Shown: in pieces, positions 17,294-25,263 of the stretch | Layout: the number at the start of each line of letters is the position of its first letter | Position numbering within the stretch: position 1 is the stretch's first letter | NCBI RefSeq assembly: GCF_017948595.1 | Contig: NZ_JAGFBV010000035.1 | Location: forward strand, 1-33,348 | Direction: 5' to 3' | Length of the DNA stretch: 33,348 nucleotides | Source: Flavobacterium geliluteum | Lineage (GTDB): Bacteria; Bacteroidota; Bacteroidia; Flavobacteriales; Flavobacteriaceae | Position numbers and translations under genes: made by a program | The notes under the pieces: generated by a model | Told to the model about the DNA's origin: nothing | What the model saw: only the letters and a program-made list of their open reading frames with translations | Databases searched by the model: none

Positions 17294-18849
17294 TAATCTT
17301 TATTTAAATTTTCGCTCAAAGTTACAAATAATGGTTCTAAATGTTTCCAAGCTCTTTTATTATGAGTCAAATCTACAAAAGTCTCAATATTATGTACGGC
17401 TAAATCCAATTCTTCTTTAACATTATCAAAGTACTTTTTTAAATTTTTTGAAGTTTGAACATCAAAAAAATTATCTAGTTCATAATTTTTAAAATAATCC
17501 AACATTATCTTCAAACTAGCATTAGAATAATCTTTTGATGAATTAAATCTTAAGATGTTCATTAAGTTGTCTTTACTGATAGTATCTTGAACTCCATGAT
17601 TATTTTTTATATAATCAATCACCAGGCTGACCTTTTTTCCACTGTCTTCAATAGTTTTTTTACTTGTTTTATCTGACAAGCTTTCAAAAAGATCATTCGT
17701 TTTTAGATAATAATACAAGCTTTGTTCTAGGTAAGTCCTAAGTAATAGAGCAAATGAATAAAATTTTTCATTTGGTAAACTTTTCAATTCGAGAAACAAA
17801 CTATCTAATTTATCATTATTAAAATAGATATCAGTATCTTTAGGAATCACTCTTTCAAAGAAAGTATTTTTTATTGCCTTTTTTCTTCTTTGATTAATTT
17901 TTGCTTTTTCTTCATCTAGATTAGATTTTTGCTTTGTAGCCTTACTCACCACTGATTGCTTTTCAGGAACACTAAGGTTAAAATCAGCATTTGCTTTTAA
18001 CTTTTTTACAAATTCTTTTTTATCATCTTCTTTATTAAATTCCCTTGAGAATCGTTCAGAATCAATTATAATTTTAAAAATAATAAGAAGTCTTTTGTCA
18101 AATTCTTCTCTAGGGATATTAATTATTAATTCTCCATTTTCATCATCAAAATCAATTCCTAAAAGCAATCGTGCTTCATCATAAGAATAAAATCTTTCTA
18201 AATTTGTAAAATCAAATTTATCTATTTCAATAATAATATCTTCTTCTTTTTCAAGGAGCTCTTTGCCTTCTAAAAATAAATTGTATGCTTTTAGAGGCTT
18301 AACAATTTTAGTAATAGATTCATTTAAAACATCTGCTATATCTTCAATTGATAATCCATCTTCATAATACATGTCAGCTACAAATGCATATTGATTTCCT
18401 GTTTTCCATTTTTGCAACGAGTCTCCTTTATGTCTTTCATAAATTATAGGATTAGCTAATAGTCTATTTGGAGCTATATAACACTTTAGTTTTTTTCCAA
18501 CTGGAAAATTGTTTTTTAAGATATTTTGAAGTAAAATATTTGCTTTCGCTTTTGAAAGATATTTACTCGGGTCTTGCAAAAGCTTTAACGCACCTGTCCT
18601 TCTATTTCCTTCGAGGATAATCTTTTTGTCATTTTCTATACATATAATAGGTTCTTCACCAACAAAATATCCTTCTTCTGAAATCTTTTTTGCTAATTCA
18701 TATACTTTTTCATTTGCAATTAAAAATTTAAGAATTTCAGGTTGATTTAAATTTACCTCCCTATACTTTAATCGTGGATTATTTAAATCTAAATGAAGTG
18801 AATTTAAGGAATATTCGTAATGCTCCCATAGTGAATAGTCAATATACAT
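17293..18849 (-). CDS. ParB/Srx-like domain protein with HTH and helical C-terminus
   Basis: The product is 518 aa. The N-terminus resembles a ParB N-terminal domain: NSLHLDLNNPRLKY, an ELAKKISEEG helix, and the box-II-like motif EGNRRTGA at 80-87. In ParB-like proteins this region binds or hydrolyses nucleotides, or nicks DNA. A HTH-like segment lies near 160-195 (GLSIEDIADVLNES). Residues ~290-518 are charged and helical, ending in a LDLAVHN motif seen in several defence-associated helical domains. It is the first gene of the operon and overlaps the methyltransferase by one base. It is unlikely to be a chromosome-partition ParB: there is no ParA beside it and the length is about 1.7 times that family. 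A DNA-recognition or sensing role is inferred. Confidence 0.7.
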   Translation of the reverse strand: MYIDYSLWEHYEYSLNSLHLDLNNPRLKYREVNLNQPEILKFLIANEKVYELAKKISEEGYFVGEEPIICIENDKKIILEGNRRTGALKLLQDPSKYLSKAKANILLQNILKNNFPVGKKLKCYIAPNRLLANPIIYERHKGDSLQKWKTGNQYAFVADMYYEDGLSIEDIADVLNESITKIVKPLKAYNLFLEGKELLEKEEDIIIEIDKFDFTNLERFYSYDEARLLLGIDFDDENGELIINIPREEFDKRLLIIFKIIIDSERFSREFNKEDDKKEFVKKLKANADFNLSVPEKQSVVSKATKQKSNLDEEKAKINQRRKKAIKNTFFERVIPKDTDIYFNNDKLDSLFLELKSLPNEKFYSFALLLRTYLEQSLYYYLKTNDLFESLSDKTSKKTIEDSGKKVSLVIDYIKNNHGVQDTISKDNLMNILRFNSSKDYSNASLKIMLDYFKNYELDNFFDVQTSKNLKKYFDNVKEELDLAVHNIETFVDLTHNKRAWKHLEPLFVTLSENLNKD

Positions 18850-18875
18850 GTAATAAAAGATTTAAGTTAAGATTC

Positions 18876-18910
18876 TAAAGATATCAATTTAATAATAAAA
18901 ATTCAGTCAA
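18876..18910 (-). promoter_or_regulatory. Candidate Bacteroidota promoter for the ParB-methyltransferase-ATPase operon
   Basis: On the minus strand TTG (18908-18910) and TATCTTTA (18876-18883) resemble the -33 TTG and -7 TAnnTTTG elements. They are 24 bases apart, slightly wide, and end 27 bases before the ParB start. The match is seven of eight in the -7 box. Confidence 0.35.
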
Positions 18911-19003
18911 TATTAAATCTTGTAAATTTCTTACCTGATGTAATGTTATTGAACTTCCAATTCTATCTCTGTACACTCTGAAATTTAGTATTTTTACTTT
19001 CAT
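18884..19003 (-). pseudogene. Short 39-codon reading frame, possible gene remnant
   Basis: An ATG-started frame gives MKVKILNFRVYRDRIGSSIT and continues for 19 more residues to a TGA. The composition is protein-like (charged and hydrophobic residues alternate, no low-complexity), but it is too short to recognise. It overlaps the candidate operon promoter. It may be a leader peptide, the remnant of a decayed gene at the island edge, or chance. Confidence 0.2.
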
Positions 19004-19111
19004 TTTTAATGTTTTTTTAAGCCCGCTTTAGATGGCTCCAATCTTATAATTTAGCATGCTTTTGAAGCATAAAATAAAAATTGCATCCACGTCACAAATA
19101 ACAATAATAAA

Positions 19112-19146
19112 TTCCTTATTGCATTACGGAAAACCGTAACAAGGAA
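19112..19146. other. Two-part hairpin in the 18850-19323 spacer
   Basis: TTACGG-AAAA-CCGTAA (19124-19139) is a perfect 6-bp stem-loop flanked by the complementary TTCCTT (19112) and AAGGAA (19141). The rest of this ~470-base spacer contains only the short frame at 18884-19003 and the terminator at 19273-19301. Its role is unknown; it may mark the boundary between the defence island and the Rhs array. Confidence 0.3.
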
Positions 19147-19272
19147 GTGATTCTAAAAATTATACACAATAGGTATTTATACTGTTTTTTGATTTCAGAA
19201 TTTATTTAGCTTTGTTAGGTGCAAAAAACCTCTGTCTATAGATATTTCTCAATTGGCTATGTTTATTATACT

Positions 19273-19301
19273 AAAAACCACTTCAAATGAAGTGGTTTTA
19301 G
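19273..19301 (-). terminator. Terminator at the end of the Rhs array
   Basis: An 11-bp stem (19274-19284 with 19289-19299) with an AAAT loop lies 23 bases past the DUF1493 stop in the minus direction. Its stem ACCACTTC/GAAGTGGT is nearly the same as in the hairpins at 22119 and 24706, which close the other toxin modules. Confidence 0.7.
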
Positions 19302-19323
19302 TTCTAAAGCTCTTTCGCTAAAA

Positions 19324-19659
19324 TTATAAAAAAGTATTTTCATCTAATTTCCCTGCTATTATCGCCTTTTCAAGATGACCTATTGTAAAAGATTTTCTTT
19401 CTTTCTTTTTTTTGTTTGTTAAAAATCTAATAATTGCTGGTAATATAAAATCGCCTTCGGGACTAAAATAATCACTTGCCATAAATCTTGATACATCTAC
19501 ATTAAATCCTTTGCCAAAAGCAACTATGAACTCTACGGCATCCTCACCATAAACCCCTAAATCATTTTCAATTTGTGTTGACCGAGTTATTATTTGATCA
19601 TTAACCGCAGATTGATTTACCACAAATTCCTTTAACTTATTGAATATTTCTTCATTCAT
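19324..19659 (-). CDS. DUF1493 family (acyl-carrier-protein-like) small protein
   Basis: The product is 111 aa, acidic in its first part. The segment IENDLGVYGEDAVEFIVAFG followed by FNVDVSRFMASDYFSPEGDF matches the pattern I associate with DUF1493, a four-helix ACP-like family that lacks the usual phosphopantetheine serine. No signal peptide is present. It lies 41 bases after the lipoprotein gene and is the last gene of the displaced Rhs module. It may be a second or orphan immunity gene, or cargo. Function is unknown. Confidence 0.65.
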   Translation of the reverse strand: MNEEIFNKLKEFVVNQSAVNDQIITRSTQIENDLGVYGEDAVEFIVAFGKGFNVDVSRFMASDYFSPEGDFILPAIIRFLTNKKKKERKSFTIGHLEKAIIAGKLDENTFL

Positions 19660-19700
19660 GATATCCTTATTTTTTCAGAGTAGGACTATATTCAGTTATC

Positions 19701-20300
19701 TCATTTATCTTTTAAAATTTCAATTTGTTTCATCGATAATAAAAGAAAGAAATCTGAACTAATAATAGTGCTATTTTCTGCGTAGGTGACAGTTATATCA
19801 TTCTCATTTTTACCTTCCCCAAATTTAGTATTATAACTTTCTCTATCAAATTTAAAACTAGAGCTTACCGCATATTCTTTGGCTTTCTCCCATTTCCCAT
19901 TTCTGTAAATGTATTTAAGAACTTTTGATGTACCTGTTCCATTTTGAAGTATGATATAAGATATTTTGGTGGCTATTTCTCCTGACTCATTAGCTTCAAC
20001 AATATAAAATTTATCATCCCAATCATTAAGATATTGGTTAAGGAGCTTATACCGTATTGAATTTTTATTCAATTGATTTAAATCTCCCACATCAATATAT
20101 GATTTGAAAGCTTCTAATCTATTTTTATATAATGATTTCTGATATTCATCATTTATAGATTTTTCCTGTAGCTGCATTGAATTAGCAGTAGCTATATTCC
20201 AATTTATAAAAATTTTATCTGTTTTATTTTCACTATTATTTATATAGCGTCCACATGACGATAATGTTATTATCATTAAGCAATAAAAAATATTTTTCAT
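19701..20300 (-). CDS. Lipoprotein, candidate immunity protein of displaced Rhs tip 1
   Basis: The product is 199 aa from ATG 20300. The N-terminus is a lipoprotein signal (MKNIFYCLMIITLSSC, lipobox LSSC, Cys16). The mature protein has mixed helix and strand and no family I recognise. A start at 20330 would overlap the Rhs stop and place ten charged residues before the signal; ATG 20300 follows the Rhs stop by 4 bases and is preferred. Its position directly after a toxin tip is the standard place for immunity. A lipoprotein would protect in the periplasm or at the outer membrane. Confidence 0.6.
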   Translation of the reverse strand: MKNIFYCLMIITLSSCGRYINNSENKTDKIFINWNIATANSMQLQEKSINDEYQKSLYKNRLEAFKSYIDVGDLNQLNKNSIRYKLLNQYLNDWDDKFYIVEANESGEIATKISYIILQNGTGTSKVLKYIYRNGKWEKAKEYAVSSSFKFDRESYNTKFGEGKNENDITVTYAENSTIISSDFFLLLSMKQIEILKDK

Positions 20301-20304
20301 TTTT

Positions 20305-21924
20305 TTAATTATATGGTTGTTTTCTTTCAACGACTCCTTGTTCCTTACGTATTTGAGAATCGACCGCTCTAACTTGTATTTCGCTTTCGGTCAATGTTCC
20401 TTTTGTTCCGTCGTCAGGGTCAATTTTTGTGTCATTTACTTTTACACTGCGGGTTCCTGTAGCATTTTCTTTAGCATGAGCTAATTCATGCCCAAGTCCA
20501 ATAAAAGCTGGTCTACCTTTTGTTCCATCTGCATTAACGATAGTTTCACCCTTTCCATTTGGATTATATTTTACAGTTGAATCTGTTCCTGGTCCAGGAC
20601 CTTTCGAAGTAATAAGACTATCCATACCAGAATCTGCTTTTGTACCATTATCACCCCAAGACTGTTCAACTGTAGTAGTTTTAGGTGATTCAATCAAACT
20701 AGATATCAAATCTGTTCCAATGGATAGTGTCTTATCTGCATTACTACCTCCTTTTTGTTCAATAGTAACTTTGCCATCCTCCGAAATAGTCAACTTATCA
20801 TTCGTAAGTTTTTGTAAATCATTTAATGCAGTTTGTTTATATGATGCCGAGCCCCAAATTATGATGTCATTTGGTCCCATTCCATCAGGGTCAGTAAACC
20901 TCATAGGATTATTAAATGCATAATTATACGGTGACCACCTTCTCATTTGTTCCGCCAGCGGGTCGATGTTCATCCACCTGCCGATTGCAGGGTCATAATT
21001 ACGTGCTCCATAATCGTACAAGTTAAGCCCCAGCTCGTCTTGGAGCTCCTTACCATTGTACCTATACTTTTGAGCATCATTATTTCCTAATGAAGTATTT
21101 GGTGGATTATACCCATTATGCTTCAACCCAAAAGGATAATAATTATTTTCTTCGATAATTTCAAGAACATTTGTGGTTGGGTTTTTAGCATAACTCAAAC
21201 GAATGTTACCCAAATGGTCTTTGTACTGAAACACATACGAAAGCACTCCTGCATCGTTTTTTACATAACCTTCAGCTGTTGGAAAAAACTGCAACACATT
21301 GTCTTTGTACTGAAAACCTCCTAAATAAGTAGTGTTAACTACAACACCGTCATCTGTTACAATCTTCTCTAGTTTTTGTCCTGCCGCATTGTAAATATAC
21401 TCAATACTACCCGTTGTGCCAAAAGTAATTTTCTTTGGCAAATTCAGATGGTTGTATGCTATGGTGGTGATGTTTTTGTTTTTATCACTAATCATGTTGC
21501 CATTGGCATCATAAGCATAATCATCACCAATTTTATTGAGATCTTTAAAACCAGAATTATCATTTCCAGCAGGACTGTCAGTAACTTTTGCCAACTGGTT
21601 AGAATTTGCATCTGCGTAATCATATGTTAAATCATCAATCACAAAGGGTTGCATCTGAGGATCGGTATCGCCATTTCTGCCCAACGATACAATATTTCCG
21701 TTTTTGTCGTACGAAAGGTTTTCATTGTAGGCATTGGTTATCAATCCGTTTTTGGCATACATCGCATTGGTTAATCGGTTCAGATTATCATACTGGTAAC
21801 CATAACCACGTTCTGCATTGTCCGAAGCAGTCTTCCAAAAAGCCTCAGCAATGTTTCTGTTGTACAATTTCTGAACAGCCGGGTTAGAAGTATCGTTATT
21901 ATAATTTAACTTAAAAGCAAACAA
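20305..21924 (-). CDS. Displaced Rhs C-terminal tip with HExxH metalloprotease toxin (M91-like)
   Basis: The frame is 539 codons. Residues 1-344 are the Rhs core (YD-type repeats, then QDELGLNLYDYGARNYDPAIG) ending at DPDG 345-348, where variable toxins begin. The 191-residue tip has the zinc site HELAH at 479-483 and downstream glutamates near 513-515 as possible third ligand, resembling peptidase M91 effectors. No normal start exists: the first usable codon is a TTG inside the core motif DLFAFK, and an in-frame TAA lies a few codons upstream. Compared with the full-length gene at 25264 it lacks about 580 N-terminal residues, so it is a silent tip awaiting recombination. A lipoprotein immunity candidate follows 4 bases downstream. 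Confidence 0.8.
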   Translation of the reverse strand: MFAFKLNYNNDTSNPAVQKLYNRNIAEAFWKTASDNAERGYGYQYDNLNRLTNAMYAKNGLITNAYNENLSYDKNGNIVSLGRNGDTDPQMQPFVIDDLTYDYADANSNQLAKVTDSPAGNDNSGFKDLNKIGDDYAYDANGNMISDKNKNITTIAYNHLNLPKKITFGTTGSIEYIYNAAGQKLEKIVTDDGVVVNTTYLGGFQYKDNVLQFFPTAEGYVKNDAGVLSYVFQYKDHLGNIRLSYAKNPTTNVLEIIEENNYYPFGLKHNGYNPPNTSLGNNDAQKYRYNGKELQDELGLNLYDYGARNYDPAIGRWMNIDPLAEQMRRWSPYNYAFNNPMRFTDPDGMGPNDIIIWGSASYKQTALNDLQKLTNDKLTISEDGKVTIEQKGGSNADKTLSIGTDLISSLIESPKTTTVEQSWGDNGTKADSGMDSLITSKGPGPGTDSTVKYNPNGKGETIVNADGTKGRPAFIGLGHELAHAKENATGTRSVKVNDTKIDPDDGTKGTLTESEIQVRAVDSQIRKEQGVVERKQPYN

Positions 21925-21939
21925 ATCTACAGGATTGGC

Positions 21940-22202
21940 ATTTTACTTAAAGTACAACTATCGCATATCAGGAGCTAGTTCCAGCCATACACTATATCTT
22001 TACCTGCTTAAAGAAAGCAGCCAAAGGATGCCGTTGCTGTCTGGGCTAGGCAATCATTTTTCAGTAGAACACTTTCTTTATCTAAGTATATATCTACAAC
22101 ATTACCATCCAAAAACAGAAAAACCACTTCGTTTTAGAAGTGGGTTTTCTGTTGATTTACATTGCGTTCACGAGCAAGATGCTTGCGCCTCCCTGGGGAA
22201 TA
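21940..22202 (-). repeat. Inter-cassette repeat, copy 1, with terminator
   Basis: This spacer matches 24525-24783 over nearly its full length, including TATCAGGAGCTA, CCAGCCATACACTATATCT, AAAGGATGCCGTTGCTGTCT and GCGTTCACGAGCAAGATGCT. It contains an ACCACTTC-type hairpin (22119-22148) that ends, on the minus strand, in a T-rich run and so terminates the upstream module. It abuts the start-less Rhs tip 1. The GGATGCCGTTGCTGTCTGGGCT part resembles, from memory, an intergenic repeat common in Flavobacterium. Confidence 0.75.
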
Positions 22203-22284
22203 TCACCAACACATTTAACACATTACCAAAATTATTAAACACCAACTCATCTGATACATTATCTATCTTTTAATAAAATAAATA

Positions 22285-22845
22285 TCAATTCATAAACTTG
22301 TCTCTTTTGTAAACAAAATATCTAGGAAAATTATCACCCTTTATTATTTGATAACCATTAAGATAAAAATAATATGAAATAGTTCTGATTTCATCTAAAG
22401 AAGTATTTTCTTCAATTTTCAAATAATTTGAATTTTCTTGAGACATATCATTTCCCGTATATTTATTAAAAAAGTCATTAAAACTTAATTGTTTATATTC
22501 TCTTTCAACCATGCTACTTATTTTGAAAGACTCATGAGGAATTCGATCAAAGGATTTTTTTTTAATTTTAATTTCTTCATTTAATACTTTTGACAAGAAT
22601 TCTCTATAATTACTGTATTCCTTTTGATAATGTTTATTATAAGCATAATTTAAATAGTCGGCATTTGTTATGATTATTTCTCCACTATCAGCTAGGAGAA
22701 AAAGATTCAAAGCCCCGTATTTAGAAGGTACTATATAACTTCCTTTGGCGAATTTATTAATATCATTCTCTGATATTATTTCTTTCTTTTCTGTACAAGA
22801 AAAAAAAGATATCATAACTAAAATAATTGTAAATTTTTTTTTCAT
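22285..22845 (-). CDS. Lipoprotein, candidate immunity protein of displaced Rhs tip 2
   Basis: The product is 186 aa. The N-terminus MKKKFTIILVMISFFSC is a lipoprotein signal (lipobox FFSC, Cys17). The mature protein is rich in Tyr, Asn and Lys and is not recognised. Its ATG overlaps the Rhs tip stop by four bases (ATGA), so toxin and lipoprotein are coupled. It shares no obvious similarity with the other lipoprotein at 19701, as expected for specific immunity proteins. An envelope site of protection is inferred from the lipid anchor. Confidence 0.65.
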   Translation of the reverse strand: MKKKFTIILVMISFFSCTEKKEIISENDINKFAKGSYIVPSKYGALNLFLLADSGEIIITNADYLNYAYNKHYQKEYSNYREFLSKVLNEEIKIKKKSFDRIPHESFKISSMVEREYKQLSFNDFFNKYTGNDMSQENSNYLKIEENTSLDEIRTISYYFYLNGYQIIKGDNFPRYFVYKRDKFMN

Positions 22846-24509
22846 TTTTCTTCTTCAAATCGGTTATTTGGTGGATTTTTTAATATTTTAGGTTCAATAG
22901 GCTTTCCATAATTTGGTCTTTGCATCTGTTTTAATAATTTCCTCATAAGATTTTCAAAGAAAACAGCTCTTATCTCCACTGGGTCTTTTTCATTTCCACC
23001 ATCTTGACTATCAGCTGTATTTCCTATATCATGATCATATTGATGTCTCATTTCATGAGCAACAGTAGCGTCATCTGATACTGGGGCACCTTCATCTTTT
23101 TCAAATTCTGCATCATCTTCATGAGAGAAATTATAATGGGTGCGAGTTCCTATGCTCAAATCACCTTCTTTTTCACTTGTTATTCCGTATGCATTAACTA
23201 CACTCTTAACACCTTCTTCTATATAGTGATGAAGTTTACTTGTTTCAAGCTTATGTAAAACGCCTTTTAATCTAGAATTATTAGACTTTTCAATTTTTCT
23301 ATAAGCAGATAAGACTTTATACATCGTAGGACTGACACTTTCTTTTCCGGGATTATATCTTTTCCCTGTTGCGGTATCATAAAAGTTACCCTTACTATAT
23401 TTAAAATTTCTAGTTTGATCTCCTCTTGTTACAATAAATATAATATCATTTCCATCAGGATCAATATTTATAATAGGATTATCAGCAACATAGATATAAG
23501 GACTCAAATTAAGATATTTTTCGCCTTTAGGATCAATGTTAATCCATCTACCCAGAGCCGGATCATAATTCCTAGCTCCATAGTAGTAGAAGTTAAGTCC
23601 TAACTCATCCTGTAATTCCTTCCCGTTGTAGAGAAGCTTTTGAGCTGGATTTGTAGAAGTAACCGTATTATTATACCCATTATGTTTCAACCCAAATGGA
23701 TAATAATTATTTTCTTCGATAATTTCAAGAACATTTGTGGTTGGGTTTTTAGCATAGCTCAAACGGATGTTGCCCAAATGATCTTTGTACTGAAACACAT
23801 ACGAGAGCATTCCTGCATCGTTCTTGACATAACCCTCGGCCGTTGGAAAAAACTGCAACACATTGTCTTTGTACTGAAAACCTCCCAAATAATCGGTAGT
23901 AATTTCCACTGCTCCCTCAGTTACAATTTTCCTTAACTTTTGTCCTGCCGCATTGTAAATATAATCAATACTGCCCGTTATGCCAAAAGTAATTTTCTTA
24001 GGCAAATTCAGATGGTTGTATGCTATGGTGGTGATGTTTTTGTTTTTATCAGTAATCATATTGCCATTGGCGTCATAAGCATAATCATCGCCCGTTTTAT
24101 TACCGTCTATAAAACCTGCGGAATCATTACCTCCTAAACCATCTGTAACTTTTGTCAACTGGTTAGAATTTGCATCTGCGTAATCATATGTTAAATCATC
24201 CATGCCTCCAACATAAGAATTAGATGAGCCTCCTCCCATGTTCTGACGCATTAAATGTTGTATATTACCATTTTTATCGTAATCCATACTTTCTCCAAAA
24301 TAATTTTTGTTATTTGTAAGAGAAGGAGTCTGATAAGTAGCATTTGTTAATCGGTTTAAATTATCATACAGATAACCATAACCACGCACAACACCTGTAT
24401 TATCATTTCCATTGATCCATTTGGTTTCAGAAATATTTCCATTAAACAAACCCTTAGCTGCATTTGCATCCCATTCAGGCTGATCATAATTGATTTTAAA
24501 AGCAAACAA
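22842..24509 (-). CDS. Displaced Rhs C-terminal tip with HExxH metalloprotease toxin
   Basis: The frame is 555 codons. Residues 1-349 are the shared Rhs core and DPDG lies at 350-353. The ~200-residue tip carries HEMRH at 485-489 and a downstream Glu512 in VEIRAVFFEN, a gluzincin-like layout similar to M91 effectors but different in sequence from tip 1. As with tip 1, the only in-frame start is a TTG in DLFAFK, preceded by an in-frame TAA in the inter-cassette repeat (TAAAATATCAAT against TAAAATGCCAAT). It is therefore probably silent. A lipoprotein gene overlaps its end by 4 bases. Confidence 0.8.
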   Translation of the reverse strand: MFAFKINYDQPEWDANAAKGLFNGNISETKWINGNDNTGVVRGYGYLYDNLNRLTNATYQTPSLTNNKNYFGESMDYDKNGNIQHLMRQNMGGGSSNSYVGGMDDLTYDYADANSNQLTKVTDGLGGNDSAGFIDGNKTGDDYAYDANGNMITDKNKNITTIAYNHLNLPKKITFGITGSIDYIYNAAGQKLRKIVTEGAVEITTDYLGGFQYKDNVLQFFPTAEGYVKNDAGMLSYVFQYKDHLGNIRLSYAKNPTTNVLEIIEENNYYPFGLKHNGYNNTVTSTNPAQKLLYNGKELQDELGLNFYYYGARNYDPALGRWINIDPKGEKYLNLSPYIYVADNPIINIDPDGNDIIFIVTRGDQTRNFKYSKGNFYDTATGKRYNPGKESVSPTMYKVLSAYRKIEKSNNSRLKGVLHKLETSKLHHYIEEGVKSVVNAYGITSEKEGDLSIGTRTHYNFSHEDDAEFEKDEGAPVSDDATVAHEMRHQYDHDIGNTADSQDGGNEKDPVEIRAVFFENLMRKLLKQMQRPNYGKPIEPKILKNPPNNRFEEEK

Positions 24510-24524
24510 ATCTAAAGAATTGAT

Positions 24525-24783
24525 ATTTTATTTAAAGCACAACTATCGTGTATCAGGAGCTAATTCCAGCCATACACTATATCTCTGGCTGCTTAAAGAA
24601 AGCAGCCAAAGGATGCCGTTGCTGTCTGGGCTAATGAATCATTTTCAGTACAACACTTTTTTATCTAAGTATAAATATCTACAATATTACCATCCAAAAA
24701 CAGAAAAACCACTTCGTTTTAGAAGTGGCTTTTGTATTGATTTAGATTGCGTTCACGAGCAAGATGCTCGCGTTAGCGGGGAT
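24525..24783 (-). repeat. Inter-cassette repeat, copy 2, with terminator
   Basis: This is the second copy of the spacer at 21940-22202. It holds a TGGCTGCTT/AAGCAGCCA hairpin (24586-24608), a CCACTTC/GAAGTGG terminator hairpin (24709-24728) with T-rich sequence beyond it on the minus strand, and a CGAGCA/TGCTCG mini-hairpin. It separates the CdiI-like immunity gene from displaced tip 2. Confidence 0.75.
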
Positions 24784-24802
24784 ACATTACTCTTTTAATT
24801 GA

Positions 24803-25249
24803 TTATTTACACCTTGACAATGCTAATTCTAGTGCTTTTATCAAATCTTCTTTTAGTGAGTTAAAGGGTAATTTTACCGTTAAATCTTCTTTAAAACCAA
24901 CGAATCCTTCCTTTGAGCCTTTATTCTCCCAAGGCATAAAAATAATAGTATCATCTTTTATAGAGACATCTAAACTAATACTACCATTATGTAATGCTTT
25001 CATTGTTTTCACACCTATACCTTTTAAATATTCAGTTCTAAACTCTTTCCAGTCTTTAGGACGTTCATCAATTTCTCTACTTAATTTTAAAGTATCTAAA
25101 ATCTTCTCTAATAAATTAGAAGATGATAAATTATATTCAATAAAATATGGTGATGAAGCTATTGAAACAAATCCTTTAATTTTTAATTGAGGATATATTA
25201 TGTATTTATTTTCTTTAGAGAAAAATTTTATTGATACTGACTTTATCAT
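24803..25249 (-). CDS. CdiI-like (DUF1436-type) immunity protein of the expressed Rhs toxin
   Basis: The product is 148 aa with no signal peptide, so it is cytoplasmic. The C-terminal half (WKEFRTEYLKGIGVKTMKAL, then a long beta stretch and a final helix LKEDLIKALELAL) follows the pattern I associate with the CdiI/DUF1436 immunity family, which pairs with nuclease-type contact-dependent toxins. It starts 14 bases after the stop of the full-length Rhs gene, the normal place for cognate immunity. The family call is tentative; the role as immunity protein is strongly suggested by position. Confidence 0.55.
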   Translation of the reverse strand: MIKSVSIKFFSKENKYIIYPQLKIKGFVSIASSPYFIEYNLSSSNLLEKILDTLKLSREIDERPKDWKEFRTEYLKGIGVKTMKALHNGSISLDVSIKDDTIIFMPWENKGSKEGFVGFKEDLTVKLPFNSLKEDLIKALELALSRCK

Positions 25250-25263
25250 TGTTAATTATTTTT

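Noticed and set aside
17293..18849. Chromosome or plasmid partition ParB
   Set aside because: There is no ParA or parS-like repeats, it is far longer than partition ParB, and it is coupled to a methyltransferase.
23415..24137. Plus-strand frames antisense to the Rhs cores (also near 21118-21887 and 26152-27582)
   Set aside because: They recur only because the Rhs cores recur, and they have no start context or recognisable products.
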